Assembly: GCA_036346405.1 (NCBI GenBank)
Contig: CM070546.1
Location: 109,498,826 to 109,562,825, forward strand
Reading direction: 5' to 3'
Origin: Phyllostachys edulis
Taxonomy: Eukaryota > Streptophyta > Magnoliopsida > Poales > Poaceae
DNA length: 64,000 bases
Both the position numbers and the translations under genes were made by a program. Positions 36,401 to 48,674 of the stretch are shown here, one piece after another. Position 1 is the first letter of the stretch. Every line of letters starts with the position of its first letter. A model generated the notes under the pieces. That model saw only the letters and a program-made list of their open reading frames with translations. It searched no databases and was not told the origin of the DNA.

Positions 36401-36413
36401 TGGTACAGAGCCC
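36401..36413 (+). promoter_or_regulatory. Primer binding site of element C
   Basis: TGGTACAGAGCCC starts two bases after the LTR. It resembles the initiator tRNA-Met site TGGTATCAGAGC, common in copia elements, with a missing base. Confidence 0.65.
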
Positions 36414-36455
36414 GGTTAGTTCAATCTTGATCTTAACCGGTCACTGAACTTTGCG

Positions 36456-37609
36456 ATGGATAAGTACTCGACAAAGTCGCATGTCTTCGATGGGCTTGAC
36501 TATGCCTATTGGAAGAATCGCATGCGAGTCTTCCTTGAGAACGAATGACAAGCTATATGGGAGGTTGTTCGAGCCCCGCTCGTTTTGCCCGAAGTTGCTT
36601 CGCCGGCTTCAACAGTCCTCTTGGCTAACAACAATAAGGCAAAGAACCTTCTATATGCTGGGCTTGGTAGATAGGAGTACGATAGAATTTGTAACCTTGA
36701 AACCGCACATGAGATTTGGCACACCCTCGAAACTTACCATGAGGGATCGTCCCAGATCAAGCAAGTGCGCCAGACGGTCTACAAACGAGAGTATAACAAA
36801 TTCGAGATACGTCCTGGTGAGAGCATCGATGACGTTTTTACTCGCTTTAACAAGGTGATCAATCAGATAAGAGTTATTGACATTGAGTACTCTCAATCTG
36901 AGAATGCCACCCACCTCTTGGCTGCAATCAACACCAAGGAGTGGGAGATCAAGGCTACTGCCATTGAGGAGAACGTCGATCTCTTTACTCTCACTTTGGA
37001 GCTGCTTTATAGCAAGCTCAAAACTCATGAGATCAAGATAGGTAGCCTTCCTAAGAAGGATAACATGGCTTTGGTGGTTGATCCTCTCAAAGGGACTCCT
37101 AATGGTTCTTCTGAGTCTTCTTCTGGTTTTTCTCTTGCGTATTTATCTGCTGTTCAAGGAGAAAAGTTTGAGAGTCTTCCTGAAGCTGATTTAGCTCTTT
37201 TAGTCAAGAAAATCACACGGGCATATAACAATGTTAGAAACAAGAAAAGAGGTGGCCCTGTGACCAACCTTCTTTTGAGTCAAAAGGTGCTTCTCCCAGT
37301 GGTATCAAATACCATTGCACCTATTGCAAGAAGAGTGGACATTTGGTTGAGTTCTGTTGGTGTAGGTTGTAGAACGCTAAGAAAAATATTGCTAGAATTT
37401 CATCTAATCAACCTAGAGCTTTTATGAGACATGGTCTTTTAGAAAGGAAGAAACCTAGACTAAGATTTGTTTCGCATGCTCATCATCATAAAGTTCATAG
37501 ACAGGATGCTTCTCATGTTTGTGTAACCATTGCTCATAACAGAACTTCAAATAAAATCAAGGATAACACTTCTGCTTTGCATAGTACTCGCAGACATGTG
37601 TCTCAGTAC
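36456..37609 (+). pseudogene. gag of element C (decayed)
   Basis: The frame starts MDKYSTKSHVFDGLDYAYWK, typical of copia gag. It continues with LETYHEGSSQIKQVR, then RPGESIDDVFTRFNKVINQI and LTLELLYSKLKTHEI (UBN2-type gag). A zinc knuckle, CTYCKKSGHLVEFC, is found near 37315-37357 after a frame change. Stops occur near 36546 and 36672. The region is cut at 37614 by solo LTR D. Confidence 0.8.
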
Positions 37610-39249
37610 TGGGTTGAAGAATCTAGACCGCCATTATATGTTAATGGAGTGTTTTTGTGATTAATGACAAATCCATTTGTGAGACTAACATGTTTATTGA
37701 TATACTTATTGTTTTAGTCTCAATTGGATATAAAGGTGAAAATCAAAGAGGTATGCTTTCGACATCATATTCTTATATATTGTTGCAATCCTCGGATCCA
37801 AAATATAGGTTCAACTTCACCAAAAAGTCTAACTCGAATATGTGCATATGTTCCTATTACACATTTGTGTATGCACACATTTAAGGGGAGTTCACTCTAT
37901 ATTTTGTGGTTTCATTAGTATTGATCCATATTCCTTTTCCACATATATAAAGGATCTTTACTTTGAAACATATCCTTGAATATATAACTTGTGTAGTTAA
38001 TATATTCATTTGAGTATATATAACTTGTGTAGTTCTCATATACTCATACCATTCTATATTCAATTACTTGCAATTGAAGTGATTATCATCAATTACCAAA
38101 GAGGGAAAGATTGTGGTATCTTGTTCCACCATTATGAGTTAATGGTATGTCATGGTAATTAATGATAATCATATTATAGAACTAACACCTTCCATGAGTT
38201 GGATGAATAGGTTGAGTTCTATAGTTGAATACCTTAGAAGATCATCATGTGTTGATGATATTGAAGTCAAGAGCTTGGAGTAAAGGATGCATCATATGTT
38301 GATGTGTATCAAGTTCAAGAAGAGGAGATGACCATGAGTTGATCATCAAGTCAAAAGAAGACCCATCATGTGTTGATGGAAGTCAAGTGAAGGATGCATC
38401 ATGAGTTGATGCATATCAAATCATGACCCGGACTTGAAGCAAAGATGTGCGTCGTCAAGCTTCAAGTGGTTGCGCAAGGCAAAGGTATGACTAGCTAGGG
38501 CTAAGGATTTGTTCCAAGTCTTTTGCCGGTCTTGGTGTTTGGTTGGAAGACCGGATTGCTAGTATAGGTTGCCGTACTATTAAGAGTGGTCTTTTACTAG
38601 TAGCTTGAGTTAGTCATGTGTTGATAGCTCATTGTGTTTGCTCTAGCTCATCTTAACATGTTGCCAATATTTGCGAATGTGTTTTGCAAATAGTTGTGGC
38701 TCATGGATAACCCTTGTAGCATGTGACTTAAGTTTGCGAATCTGTTTTGCAAATGGTGTAAGTCCATGTACCTTATTCCTTGTAGTGTGATTCTATAAGT
38801 TGGCAAATGTGTTTTACAACTTGTTGAGAATCTCACTTGAATCCTTGTTTGCATTGTGCGTCAATTTGGCAAATGTGTTTTGCAAATTGAGTTGAAGCGG
38901 AATGCAATTTGTGGCATTGATTCTAAAAGTTGGCAAATGTGTTTTGTAACTTGTTGAGAGTCTTGTCTTTAACCTTGTGTGTGCATCTTGCATCAAATTA
39001 GCAAAATGTGTTTTTGCAAAGTAAGTTGATGCAAAGATCAAAACCTTCTTCTGCTTTCGGTTTCTTTGGCGATCGACCGCCAAGATCTACGGTGATCGAC
39101 GACCGCATGGCACCGCAAGGCTATGCGGTTGTACCACACTTATTTTTGGTTCAACCGTGGTGCGGTTGATCCGATTTTTCTAAGGCGGTTTGATTTTTCC
39201 AGAAGAGATGTTTCTGGTCCTTAGCCAATTCTGTGGAGCTTTTCTGGAG

Positions 39250-39400
39250 CGGTCAGACCGGCGTCTATTGGGCGGCCTGTCCGGTGGGCGGTCTGACCGG
39301 CCATTAATTGGCGGTCAGACCGACAGTGAGCTCAACGGCTAGTTTTATAGCCGTTGAAGCTGGGGGCGGTCAGACCGGCCATTAGTTGGCGGTCAGACCG
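39250..39400. promoter_or_regulatory. Palindrome array CGGTC(A/T)GACCG upstream of the TATA box of LTR D
   Basis: Five perfect 11-bp palindromes start at 39250, 39289, 39312, 39367 and 39390, with a degenerate one at 39273. The last ends 56 bp before the TATA box. LTR E has CGGTAGTACCG-type palindromes at homologous places. Confidence 0.65.
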
Positions 39401-39455
39401 ATTTCGCCCAGATTCTCTGGAATCTTCCCCCAACGGCTAGATTTTGTGTGTGGGC

Positions 39456-39463
39456 TATAAATA
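39456..39463 (+). promoter_or_regulatory. TATA box of LTR D
   Basis: TATAAATA in the context GTGGGCTATAAATACTCACC, equivalent to 16016 in LTR E. Confidence 0.6.
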
Positions 39464-40370
39464 CTCACCTTGGCTGTGTGTGGGAAGGTTGCTGGTGCCC
39501 CTAGACATTCCATTGAGCAAAGAGCAAGCCTTTCATTCTCTTTTGTGCATGTGTTGTACTTAGTCAGGTTAGAGAGCAAACTCTAAGTGCATGTGTTGCC
39601 TTAGGTGGTGGATTTAGTATCCACTTGAGCTTAGACACTTGATTGGTTCAAGTGAGCATTGGAGACTTATTACTCTTGGTGTTTGCCAACACCTAGACGG
39701 CGTGGTGGCACCGTGCGTCGGTGATCTTCTCAAAGAAGCTTGTGAGAAAACCCGAGCGGTTTGTGAGTGGTGTGGTGCTCGCCATCTCCGGAGTGGAGGA
39801 AAGAGCAACTCTAGTGGAGCGAGGTGTTGGTTCGGTTTGGAACCAGTCCAAGTAGTTGGATTTACCTCGGAGGAAGGCTTAATTCGTGGAGCCGGCCCAA
39901 TTGGTTTGGGTTTCCCTCAACGTGGATTAGGGGAGACCGGCAAGTCTCCGATCACCACGGTAAAACGTCGCCATGTCAATTGTGGTTTGATCTCTTGTGT
40001 CTCACTATTGCAATTTATATTCTTTTATTGAATTTCTTATTCATTGTGTATGAATGCTTGCCATGCTTTGTGCTATTCACCTTTGCAAGAAGTGAATTGC
40101 TCAAGTCATATGCTTAATTGCAATATTCATCAATAGACTTGTATTGTTGATGCACTTAGTTGAACCTAGTTGTTTTAGGCTTTAATTGTGCAAAACCTTA
40201 TTTGTATTAGCTTCCACATTAGAAATCGGTTTTAGCCAAAGAAGTTTTTAAAATGCCTATTCACCCCCCCCCCCCTCTAGTCAGCGTCCTCGATCTTACA
40301 TGGGTTCTCAAGTCGCTTTTAACTAACCCCAGTATTGAGACACATCATTCTTTTGTGCCTTGATTTTTAG

Positions 40371-42560
40371 GATCGCCGCGGAAGGAGGAAGAACAAGTGG
40401 CTCGTCGACTCCGTCTATTCACGCCACATGACCGGAGACTCAAGATGGTTCACTTCCTTCACGCGGTCGACGGGTGATGACTTCATCACCTTTGGAGATG
40501 ATACACAAGGGCGAATTGAAGGAACGGGATCAATCAAGGTGAATGACAGATTCATCTTAAAGGACGTCGCCCTTGTGGACAAGCTAAGGTACAACTTGCT
40601 TTCTGTTTTGCAGCTTCTTGATGATGGCTACGAAACTCGTTTTAAGAAAAATACCTGTCGTGTGCTTGATTCTGCCAGTGAGCTTGTTTTTGGGATTTAT
40701 AGAGTTGGTAGAATGTTTGGAGCTAATTTTTCTGAATCTCTTGACGGATCTCTTAAGTGTTTAATTGCATTTTCTTCTGATATCTGGCTTTGGCATCGAC
40801 GTTTAGGGCACATTGGTTTTGATCATCTGACGCGAGTTAGCGGCCTTGATCTCATGAGAGGTTTGTCTAAACTCAAAGCCATCAAGGATGCTGTATGTGC
40901 GCCCTGTAGGCATGGCAAGCAAGTTGCCGCCTCACACCCGTCATTGACTATGGTCATGACTGACGGACTAGGATAGTTGCTTCACATGGATACTATTGGT
41001 CCTGCTAGGGTTCAATCAGTCGGTGGCAAATAGTATATCCTTGTCATAGTCGATGATTTTTCAAGATACTCTTGGGTGTTCTTTCTTGCTTTGAATAATG
41101 AGGCTTTTGATCATTATCATGATCTTGTTCTTCGTTTGGCTTCTGAACTTCCTGGTGCCTTGAGAGCGATCCGTAGTGACAATGGCACGGAGTTCAAGAA
41201 TGCTTCTTTTGCCTCTTTTTGTGCTGAGCGCGGTATTGAGCATCAGTTCTCTTCTCTATACGTCCCTCAACAAAATGGCGTTGTGGAAAGGAAGAACAGA
41301 ACCTTAGTCGAGATGGCTAGGACGATGCTAGATTAGTATAGCACACCGAGGAGGTTTTGGGCCGAAGCTATTGCTACAGCTTGCCATATTTCAAACCGTG
41401 TCTTCTTGAGACCATCTTTGGGCAAGATTTCTTATGAGCTTCGATTTGGTAGAAAACCCTCTGTCTCTCACTTTCGAGTTTTTGGATCAAAGTGTTTTAT
41501 TATCAAGACAGGAAACCTAGATAAATTTGAATCAAGGACATGTGATGGTTTATTTCTGGATTATCCTGCTCATTCGAGGGGTTTTCGGGTCTTTAATGTT
41601 GAAACTAACATTGTCCAGGAGACACGCAATGTTACTTTTGATGAGACTAGCCCTAGAGCTAGATCCGATGTTTCAGGTGACTTACAGGTGACAGAGAGCA
41701 TTTTTGTTGAAGAAGGTGAGGATGATTACGATATTGCTCCTTCACCTGTTGCTGATGCTCCTGTCCAAGCTCCAGAACCTGCTACGACTGCTTCACCTCC
41801 AATTGAGGCTCCTGTTGTATCTTCATCATCAGCAGTACCTGCGGAGGTTAAGGAGATGCTATCTCCCCAAGGCGCTTCATTGCACATTTAGAAGCAGCAC
41901 CCTCCGGATCAAATGATTGGTAATCTTATGAGTGAGTCACTCGCTCTAGATATCATGATCCGAGTCTTTTCTCTCACTCTGCATTTGTAGCTTCTTTTGA
42001 ACCCCGCGATATATCACATGCTTTATTTGATGCTAGCTAGGTCAATGCCATGCATGAGGAGTTAGAGAATTTTGAAAGAAATAAAGTCTGGAACCTTGTA
42101 GAACCTCCTAGTGGTCATAATGTAATAAGAACCTGTTGGGTTTTCAAAAATAAGCAAAATGAGGATGGTTCTGTGGTTAGAAACAAGGCTGGGTTGGTAG
42201 CTCAGGGCTTTAGCCAGGTTGAGGGGTTAGATTTTGATGAGACATTCGCTCCTGTTGCTAGACTAGAAGCCATTCGCATCTTGCTTGTATTTGCTGCATC
42301 TAAAGGTTTTAGGTTGCATCAAATGGATGTTAAGAGTGCCTTTTTGAATGGTTTTATAGAGGAGGAAGTGTATGTTAGACAACCCCGGCTTTGAGAATCC
42401 CAAGCACCACGATCGTGTTTTTAAGCTATCCAAAGCCTTGTATGGTCTTGAGCAAGCCCCTAGAGCCTGGTATGATAGACTTAAGACTTTTTTGCTTAAG
42501 AATGATTTTAAAATGGGAAAAGTAGATAAAACTCTTTTTATTCTCATTGTATCAAATTGC
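40371..42560 (+). pseudogene. pol of element C: protease, integrase, partial RT
   Basis: Protease: WLVDSVYSRHMTGDSRWFT has DSV where the active site needs DSG. Integrase: LWHRRLGHIGFDHL with CAPC forms the zinc region; the core has VDDFSRYSWVFF, IRSDNGTEF and QQNGVVERKNRTL. RT: NKVWNLVEPPSGHNVI, then ETFAPVARLEAIR, then LHQMDVKSAFLNGFIEEEVY. After a frameshift near 42390 comes KALYGLEQAPRAWYDRL. The match ends at about 42545, before the YVDD motif. Stops are at 40974, 41030, 41334, 41889 and elsewhere. The element cannot transpose by itself. Confidence 0.85.
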
Positions 42561-42599
42561 ATTCATATGAAAAATCCAAAAAGATGCATTGTAATATAA

Positions 42600-44195
42600 G
42601 CTTTTCTGCTTATCTTTTAAAATTGATGAAGCTTTGCTTATTACCCTTTGGAGCTTTAGTATTTCAATTCTTGCTCAATGCCATATCTAGTTCTTTGACT
42701 TGCTAGAATTATCATGCTTTCACATGTGTAGCTAAGTCTTTGCTAAATGAGCTAGAACTCTAAAACAACTTAAACTAAAAACTGCAATTTGTGGATGTTT
42801 TAGCTAGTTGCGCAATTAGTGCTCCTTTTGTGACATTGGCCCTATCAAAATTTCTTTCTTAGCTCTTGAATCTAAAATTGATCATTACTTGAGCTTCTTG
42901 TTCTTCTGAGAATCTAAAACTGCTCTTGTGCAAAATGAAAATGAAAAATCAATTTTAAGATTGTTTTATGCTTAAATTGTGCCAAACTACTCTCACGAGA
43001 CTGCTTGTCATAGACATGAACTTGGAGATAGTTTGATGATCCAGACGATCTCATAGGAACTGCTTGTCAAAACTGACATGAACCTCAAGATTTGTCGCCC
43101 TGGTAGAAGCTTAGGAAGAGTTTATGGATGGCTCCTAGTCTAGGATCTTCTTCACTAATATATACTTTTAATCAACTTCTGGTCGAAACTTAGGAAGAGT
43201 TTGTGGATGGCTCCTAGTCCAGGATCTTCTTCACTAAGTTAGACCATTAGTCAACTTCAATATTCATTGCAAATGGAAAAAAACTGTTGAAAATGGGCGT
43301 TTGAGAAAATTGAGCAAAATGATTCAATTCAGGACCTGTTTGTCTCTTAATGTAGTCATTGTTAGCTTTTTGATCTCACATTGACATTTTGACATAGCCA
43401 GTATCATTTTAGGATCCCTGTTGATGAACTTGCTAAATTTGAAGCTTTGCTTAAATTGGTAAAATTCATTGCGTTACATTGAGCCTTCTAGCTTAGCTTT
43501 GATATATATGTTTTATCATGATCTTGCTAGCGCTGTTAGGCTTGATATGTTGTTTGTGCAATATTAGAAATGCTAGCTTGTTCTTTTGGGTAATCTCCAA
43601 AGCTTCTTGTAATCAAAAATTGAAAAATACAAAAAATGAAGCCACTCCATTGCATTTCATGCGTGCTCCTTCTTATGCTTTTTCCTCTTTCTGCATTTGT
43701 TATCTCTGGATGAGAGGACGGCGTGATTCCTTGATGACTCCATTGTCAAAGGGGGAGAAGATTTATCAAATGGTATAAAGGGGAGAATACATAAAAATGT
43801 TAAAAGGGGAGCCTTTTGGAGAATTTTGGAGAATTTGAAATTTTCTTCAATCTGAGGATCATAGTGAGGGGGGGTTTCTTATTTGCATTCTTATGGTCTT
43901 ATTGCCATTTCTGTACTTGAATTGCAATTCTTGGATCCTCACAATAATCAAAGGTCAATTTGAACAATTGTTTTTTCATATGGACCTTAAGTGAGATTTT
44001 TGACTCCTTTCTGGAATTTGAAGCTTTCTTGCTTTCTTTTGCTCGATCTCACTTGCCTAGGCTGTTCTGAAGCCAGCTTGGTCATTTCCATTGCTTTCTC
44101 TTGCATTTGGACCAAGTTGTGCCTTTGCGCGAAAACAGGAGTATTTTACTTTTCAAACCTCAAAACATACATTTTTGGGAGATTGCCAATGTGTT
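42600..44195. other. 3' spacer of element C, non-coding
   Basis: This is T-rich sequence without domains between the truncated RT and the 3' LTR. A duplicated phrase (GAAGAGTTTRTGGATGGCTC) occurs at 43117 and 43192. Purine-rich AAAGGGGGAG and AAAGGGGAG runs lie at 43750-43810. A purine tract ending GGGGAAGAT (44202-44210) abuts the 3' LTR and is the likely polypurine tract. Confidence 0.55.
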
Positions 44196-44210
44196 CATCA
44201 AGGGGAAGAT

Positions 44211-46206
44211 TGTGGATCTCATAGGGATATCCTCATAATCTTAGGAAGATGTTACAATTGGCAATGGCGTTGAAGGTTTGTCGAATCACGTGTTTTCGGC
44301 AAAATTCAAAGTTTGCCAGCAAGTGGCGATCTGACCAAACCAGCGGCCTCGACCAAACCATGAGTGGCGATCGACCGGCGTTGGGAAATCGGTCAGACCG
44401 GCCTTAATGAGATTTTGAGTTTTGGAGCTGGGCCAAAAATAGAGGGTGCAGGCAAGAGAGGAGATTCCACTACACTTGGTCTCATAATTTTTGGAGCTTC
44501 CAAGCAAAAGTTCTATTGGTTTGAAAATTCCAGTAGGTTTCAGATTTCCTGGGAGGAATCTTGGCTAAGTCGGTGGCGGTCGGCCGGCGTTCAAGTGGCG
44601 ATCGGGCCGGCCGGTGGGCGATCGAGACCCGGCCAGTGGTGATCGATCGGTGTTGACTTATTCATCGGTCAAAAGTGGCGATGAGTGTTGGGTTAGGTCA
44701 AGTTCATGGATTTCATGGCATATGTGTTGCATGATGCATGTTTTGACTAACGTGGGTCAAGTTGTGAAGAACTTGTTCCCGGAATCGATTTCTTTGTCTA
44801 TTGTTGTGCAGATTGCTTGGAGGTCAATGACAGTCAACGGCGAGGATGATCGGGACTAGGCTTAGAGAGCTGAGGTCCAGAACGATCGGGGATGCTGGTT
44901 GAAGTCAATGGAGTCAAGCATGGTGCAAGAGGGACAAAGGTGACCGAACGGGCAGTTCGATGCGACGGGTTGGATCAAGTGGCGCGGGGGTCGGTGCAAG
45001 TGTCATGGTGGTTTCGGTGGGAGCCGGATGGGAGAGACCTGTCGACATGATGAGAGTCGTTGGATCAACCTACACGTGGCGAAGCATGGAAGTGCTTCAC
45101 GAAGATGGGACTCAGTCTTTGTAAAAAGATCGAGAAGGGGTATTTTGGTAATTTTACCAAATACCACCTTGGTGGCCTTTTGCTAACCCGCGGCGCAAGA
45201 CGGTGCGTGGAGAAGTGGATTAGGTCAAGAGGAGATGAAGACTACGCTTTAAAATACGTGCGTGTGTGACCCGTTTGTGTGTGGGCCTTAACGGGAGCCC
45301 ATTAGGGTTCAATCTTCTAGAAGCTCTAAGCCTCCACTATAAATAGAGGAGGGAGGTAGCTGCACCCCTTTTTAACCCTTTCATTTGTTTTGAAACCCTA
45401 CTTTGCTTAGGGAGAGTATAGTTGGAGGTTAGGGTTCTAGAGAGTTGGATTTGATTTCGTGCTCATGTATTGAGTCTTTGTCCTCCTTGATGGAGTGGCT
45501 GTAAACCAATACCATATCAAAATCAATCCAAGGAAAGATTCCTCAAGATGAGTCTATTTGCTTTCCTTCTCTCTATTTGATGATTTTGAGTCTTTCTTTG
45601 ATCCGCGGGTTTTTGCTTGGTTTCTTGCCTTGATCTAACTTGCTGTGACATGTGGGAACCCATCTAGGATCATCTTGATCATCAATCACCCACGAGCAAG
45701 TCTTTAGATCATATTTCGATTTTGACTCGGTTTTTTAGCACCCTTCGTTCAAACTGAAAAAGATAGAAACTTTGGCATGGATCTATGCGATCCTTGATTT
45801 GAATAGGTTCCCAATATCTTAGAGAAATTGTCTCAAATTTGGTAAGGTTTGGCCTTACGGATCAAAAGTTAGATCGATTTGAGTTCTGGTTTTCTGACTG
45901 ATTTCACTGTTCGTTGGCCTAGAGGTCTGACCACCGTGTATTGAGAGGTCAGACCGATTTTCAAAGGTCGGACCGATTTCTAGTTGGAGGTCAGACCGCC
46001 CAACTCATTTAGGTTTTGAGTTTTTATGTTTTTGGTCTATTTGCTTCAGGGTTTTGATTGGATTCAATACAAGTCTTCCACTGTGCTTGTATATTGATCT
46101 TCATAGCTTTTATAGCTATTGGAGTGAAAATCGTATTGAATTCAATCAAGGTGAAAAAGAGATCGTGCTCCTATTCACCCTCCCTAGTCGCCTTTTCGGT
46201 CCAACA
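44211..46206 (+). mobile_element. 3' LTR of element C
   Basis: It starts TGTGGATCTCATAGGGATAT and ends TTTTCGGTCCAACA. It is collinear with the 5' LTR and very similar outside the palindrome regions. Inside them (44325-44655 and 45925-45990) substitutions and small indels cluster, and one palindrome segment is duplicated. Confidence 0.88.
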
Positions 46207-46207
46207 G

Positions 46208-46900
46208 TTATCGAAGTGGTCGAAAGTCACCATCTCTTTCGAGAAGGTTGACTGCCCGATCCCTTCGACCCGACCAGGTCGTTTCAGATCGTGGTCAAAC
46301 CCACCACCAACAATTGTCGAGAAAATCGAGTGTTGATTAATGGTGGGAACTCACTAAACATTCTGTTTACGAATACCCTGGACGAGATGTAAGTACCCAG
46401 GACGATGGTATTATATTAGGGTCTTCAGCCAAACCCATTGGTCAAGTTTCTCTTCCTTTAACATTTGGTTCACCAAGTAATTTCAGGACGAAGAAGATCT
46501 CCTTTGATGTGGTCGATTTCGATACGGCATAAAACGTCATACTCGGACGATCATCTTTGGCAAAATTCTTAATGGTAACTTATTATGGGTATCAATGTCT
46601 TAAGATGCCAGGTCCCAAAGGAGTAATCACAATTTATTGTGATAAGAAGATGGCGCACACATGCAAAATCGATCCTCGAGATGGTGGGTCGATACCATTT
46701 CGGGAAGAAAAAGGCGACCTTCGACCAAGCACTCGAAGCCTAAAGCTGCACCCAAGCCGAACGACCAAGTCAAAGAGGTTCCCCTCGATCCGGAGGAGCC
46801 CTCGAAGACCGTTCACATCGGGGATACTTCTGACTCCAAATAGGAAGATGCCCTCATCGCATTCCTTCGGGCAAACGCAAATGTCTTCACGTGGCAAGCA
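46208..46900 (+). pseudogene. Protease region of element B
   Basis: It resumes from gag across insertion C with SKWSKVTISFEKVDCPIP and RPGRF. The protease motif is LINGGNSLNILF (normally with D before GG). After further frame changes it leads to ALIAFLRANANVFTWQAS-like text just before RT. The aspartate needed for catalysis is lost, so the copy is inactive. Confidence 0.7.
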
Positions 46901-46906
46901 TCTGAT

Positions 46907-48230
46907 ATGCCCGGAGTCCCCAGGGAAGTGATCGAGCACAAACTAGCTTTACGGCCTGACAAAGTACCCATAAAACAAAAATTATGGAGATTTGCCCCTG
47001 ATCGACAAGATGCTATAAGGTCAGAATTGGACAAGCTACTTAAAGCAGGCTTTATAAGAGAAGTCAACCTCCCAGAGTGGTTGGCCAACCCTGTAATGGT
47101 TAGGAAGTCTAACGGCAAGTGCCGAATGTGCGTAGACTTCACTGATCTCAATAAAGCTTGTCCAACAGATGATTTCCCTTCACCTCGTATCGATCAGTTG
47201 GTTGACTCTACTGCTGCTTGCGAAACATTAAGTTTTCTAGATGCATATTCTGGCTACCATCAGATTAATACGTGTCTAGAAGATGAAGAAAAGACCGCAT
47301 TTATTACTCCATTTGGTATATTTTGTTATGTCAAAATGTCATTTGGTCTAAAAAATGCTAGCACTTCTTTTCAACGCTTGATGCAATCAACTTTTTCACC
47401 TCAGGTAGGCCGAAATTTGGAAGCCTATGTTGACGATCTAATCGTAAAAAGCATTAAACGGCTTGATCATGTTTCAGACTTGCAGGAGACGTTCGACAAC
47501 CTCAGAAAACACCGTCTGAAACTCAATCCTGATAAGTGTGTGTTCGGAGTCTCTTCGGGGAAATTGCTTGGATTCCTGGTCTCTGTACGAGCGATCGAAG
47601 CAAACCCCGAAAAGATAAAGGTCGTTGTACAGAAGCGCCCTCCAACCACGAAGAAAGAAGTCCAAAAACTCACAGGGTGTATGGCGGCTTTAAGTCTTGT
47701 CATCGCACGACTGGGAGAAAAAGGACTACCTTTCTTCAAACTTCTAAGGAAGCACGAGGGTTTCGAGTGGTCGGAAGAGGCAAACGCTGCCTTTGAGGAT
47801 GTCAAGAGATATCTTACAAGTGCTCCTATTTTGGTTTCTCTGAAACCAGAAGAGACACTCTTAATTTATCTACCACCTTGCCTTCTGAGGCGGTGAGCGC
47901 ATTACTAGTCGTAAAAGCGTGAAAGCGATCCAGCGACCGATGTACTACGTAAGTGAAGTTTTGCACGGACCTGGGGCGTTACCCTCGGGTCCAAAAACTT
48001 CTCTATGCCCTCCTCATGTCTTGAGAAGCTGCGGCATTATTTTCAAGCGCACAAGATAATTGTGTTGTCTGAGTTTCCCTTGGGAGTGATCCTCCAGAAT
48101 AGGGAAGCAGCGGGACACATGTCTAAATAGACAGTAGAACTTGGGGAGTTGGACCTCCATTTCGTCTCCCGAACGGCCATTAAATCCCAGATCTTGGCAG
48201 ACTTTGTCGCCGAATGAACAAATCTGAAAC
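46907..48230 (+). pseudogene. Reverse transcriptase and first RNase H region of element B
   Basis: The open frame 46907-47896 covers MPGVPREVIEHKLAL, then AGFIREVNLPEWLANPVMV, then CRMCVDFTDLNKACPTDDFP, the fingers and palm (FLDAYSGYHQI, ITPFGIFCYVKMSFGLKNA) and the active-site box AYVDDLIVKS, followed by the connection (LTGCMAALS, FFKLLRKHEGFEWS). RT itself therefore looks intact. From 47897 the retroviral-type RNase H continues only in pieces (YYVSEVLHGPG, KLRHYFQAHKI) with frameshifts. This first RNase H is usually degenerate in Tat-type elements. Confidence 0.85.
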
Positions 48231-48264
48231 ATTCGGGATCCCGATCTGATACCCACGACCGATG

Positions 48265-48674
48265 GGCGATGTACTGACGGGTCACTTACTTTAAGTGGCT
48301 CGGGGACTAGGGTGGTCCTGGAATCTCCTAACGGAGAGATCTTAAAGTATGCCATACAATTAAACTTTCAGGCCACTAATAACGTGGCAGAATACGAAGG
48401 TTTGCTAGCTGGTATACGAGCTGCGAAAGCACTCGCGATTCGACGACTACTCGTGAGAGGAGACTCTCAACTAGTCGTGAATCAGGTCAGAAAAGAGTAC
48501 CAGTGCTATAATCCGACGATGTCTCGGTACTTATCGGAAGTTCGAAAGCTTGAAAAGCATTTTTTCGGTTTCGAGGTACAATTCATCTCTCGAAAGGATA
48601 ATTTTCTCGTAGACCAGCTTGCTCGAATAGCTTCTTCTCGATCACAAGTACCAAAAAGAGTCTTCTTGGAGTAA
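48265..48674 (+). pseudogene. Second (archaeal-like) RNase H of element B
   Basis: The frame begins TDGSLTLSGSGTRVVLESPN without its own start codon. It continues with NFQATNNVAEYEGLLAGI, LVRGDSQLVVNQV and ISRKDNFLVDQLARIASS. The D, E, D and final D (here in FLVDQLAR) acidic positions of RNase H are visible. A second RNase H domain downstream of RT is the mark of Tat-clade gypsy elements. It is cut off upstream by a frameshift but otherwise well kept. Confidence 0.78.

Larger units (their letters stand above)
37615..40300 (+). mobile_element. Solo LTR D (2.7 kb) inside element C
   Basis: It starts TGAAGAATCTAGACCGCC and ends CTCGATCTTACA. Both sides carry the perfect target duplication TGGGT (37610-37614 and 40301-40305). 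It is the same family as solo LTR E, with the same internal arrays and the same ends. A TATA box is at 39456-39463. It was inserted after C, which was inserted after B, so it is the youngest layer here. Confidence 0.92.
34417..46206 (+). mobile_element. Ty1/copia element C inserted in gag-pol of B
   Basis: It is bounded by LTRs of 1982 bp (34417-36398) and 1996 bp (44211-46206). The flanking duplication is GTTAC (34412-34416) and GTTAT (46207-46211), one mismatch, and excision restores the reading frame of B. The interior holds gag, protease, integrase and part of RT. The RT active site and RNase H are deleted, and solo LTR D sits between gag and protease. The order gag-PR-IN-RT proves the copia type. 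The long 3' spacer resembles SIRE/Maximus-type elements. Confidence 0.9.
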
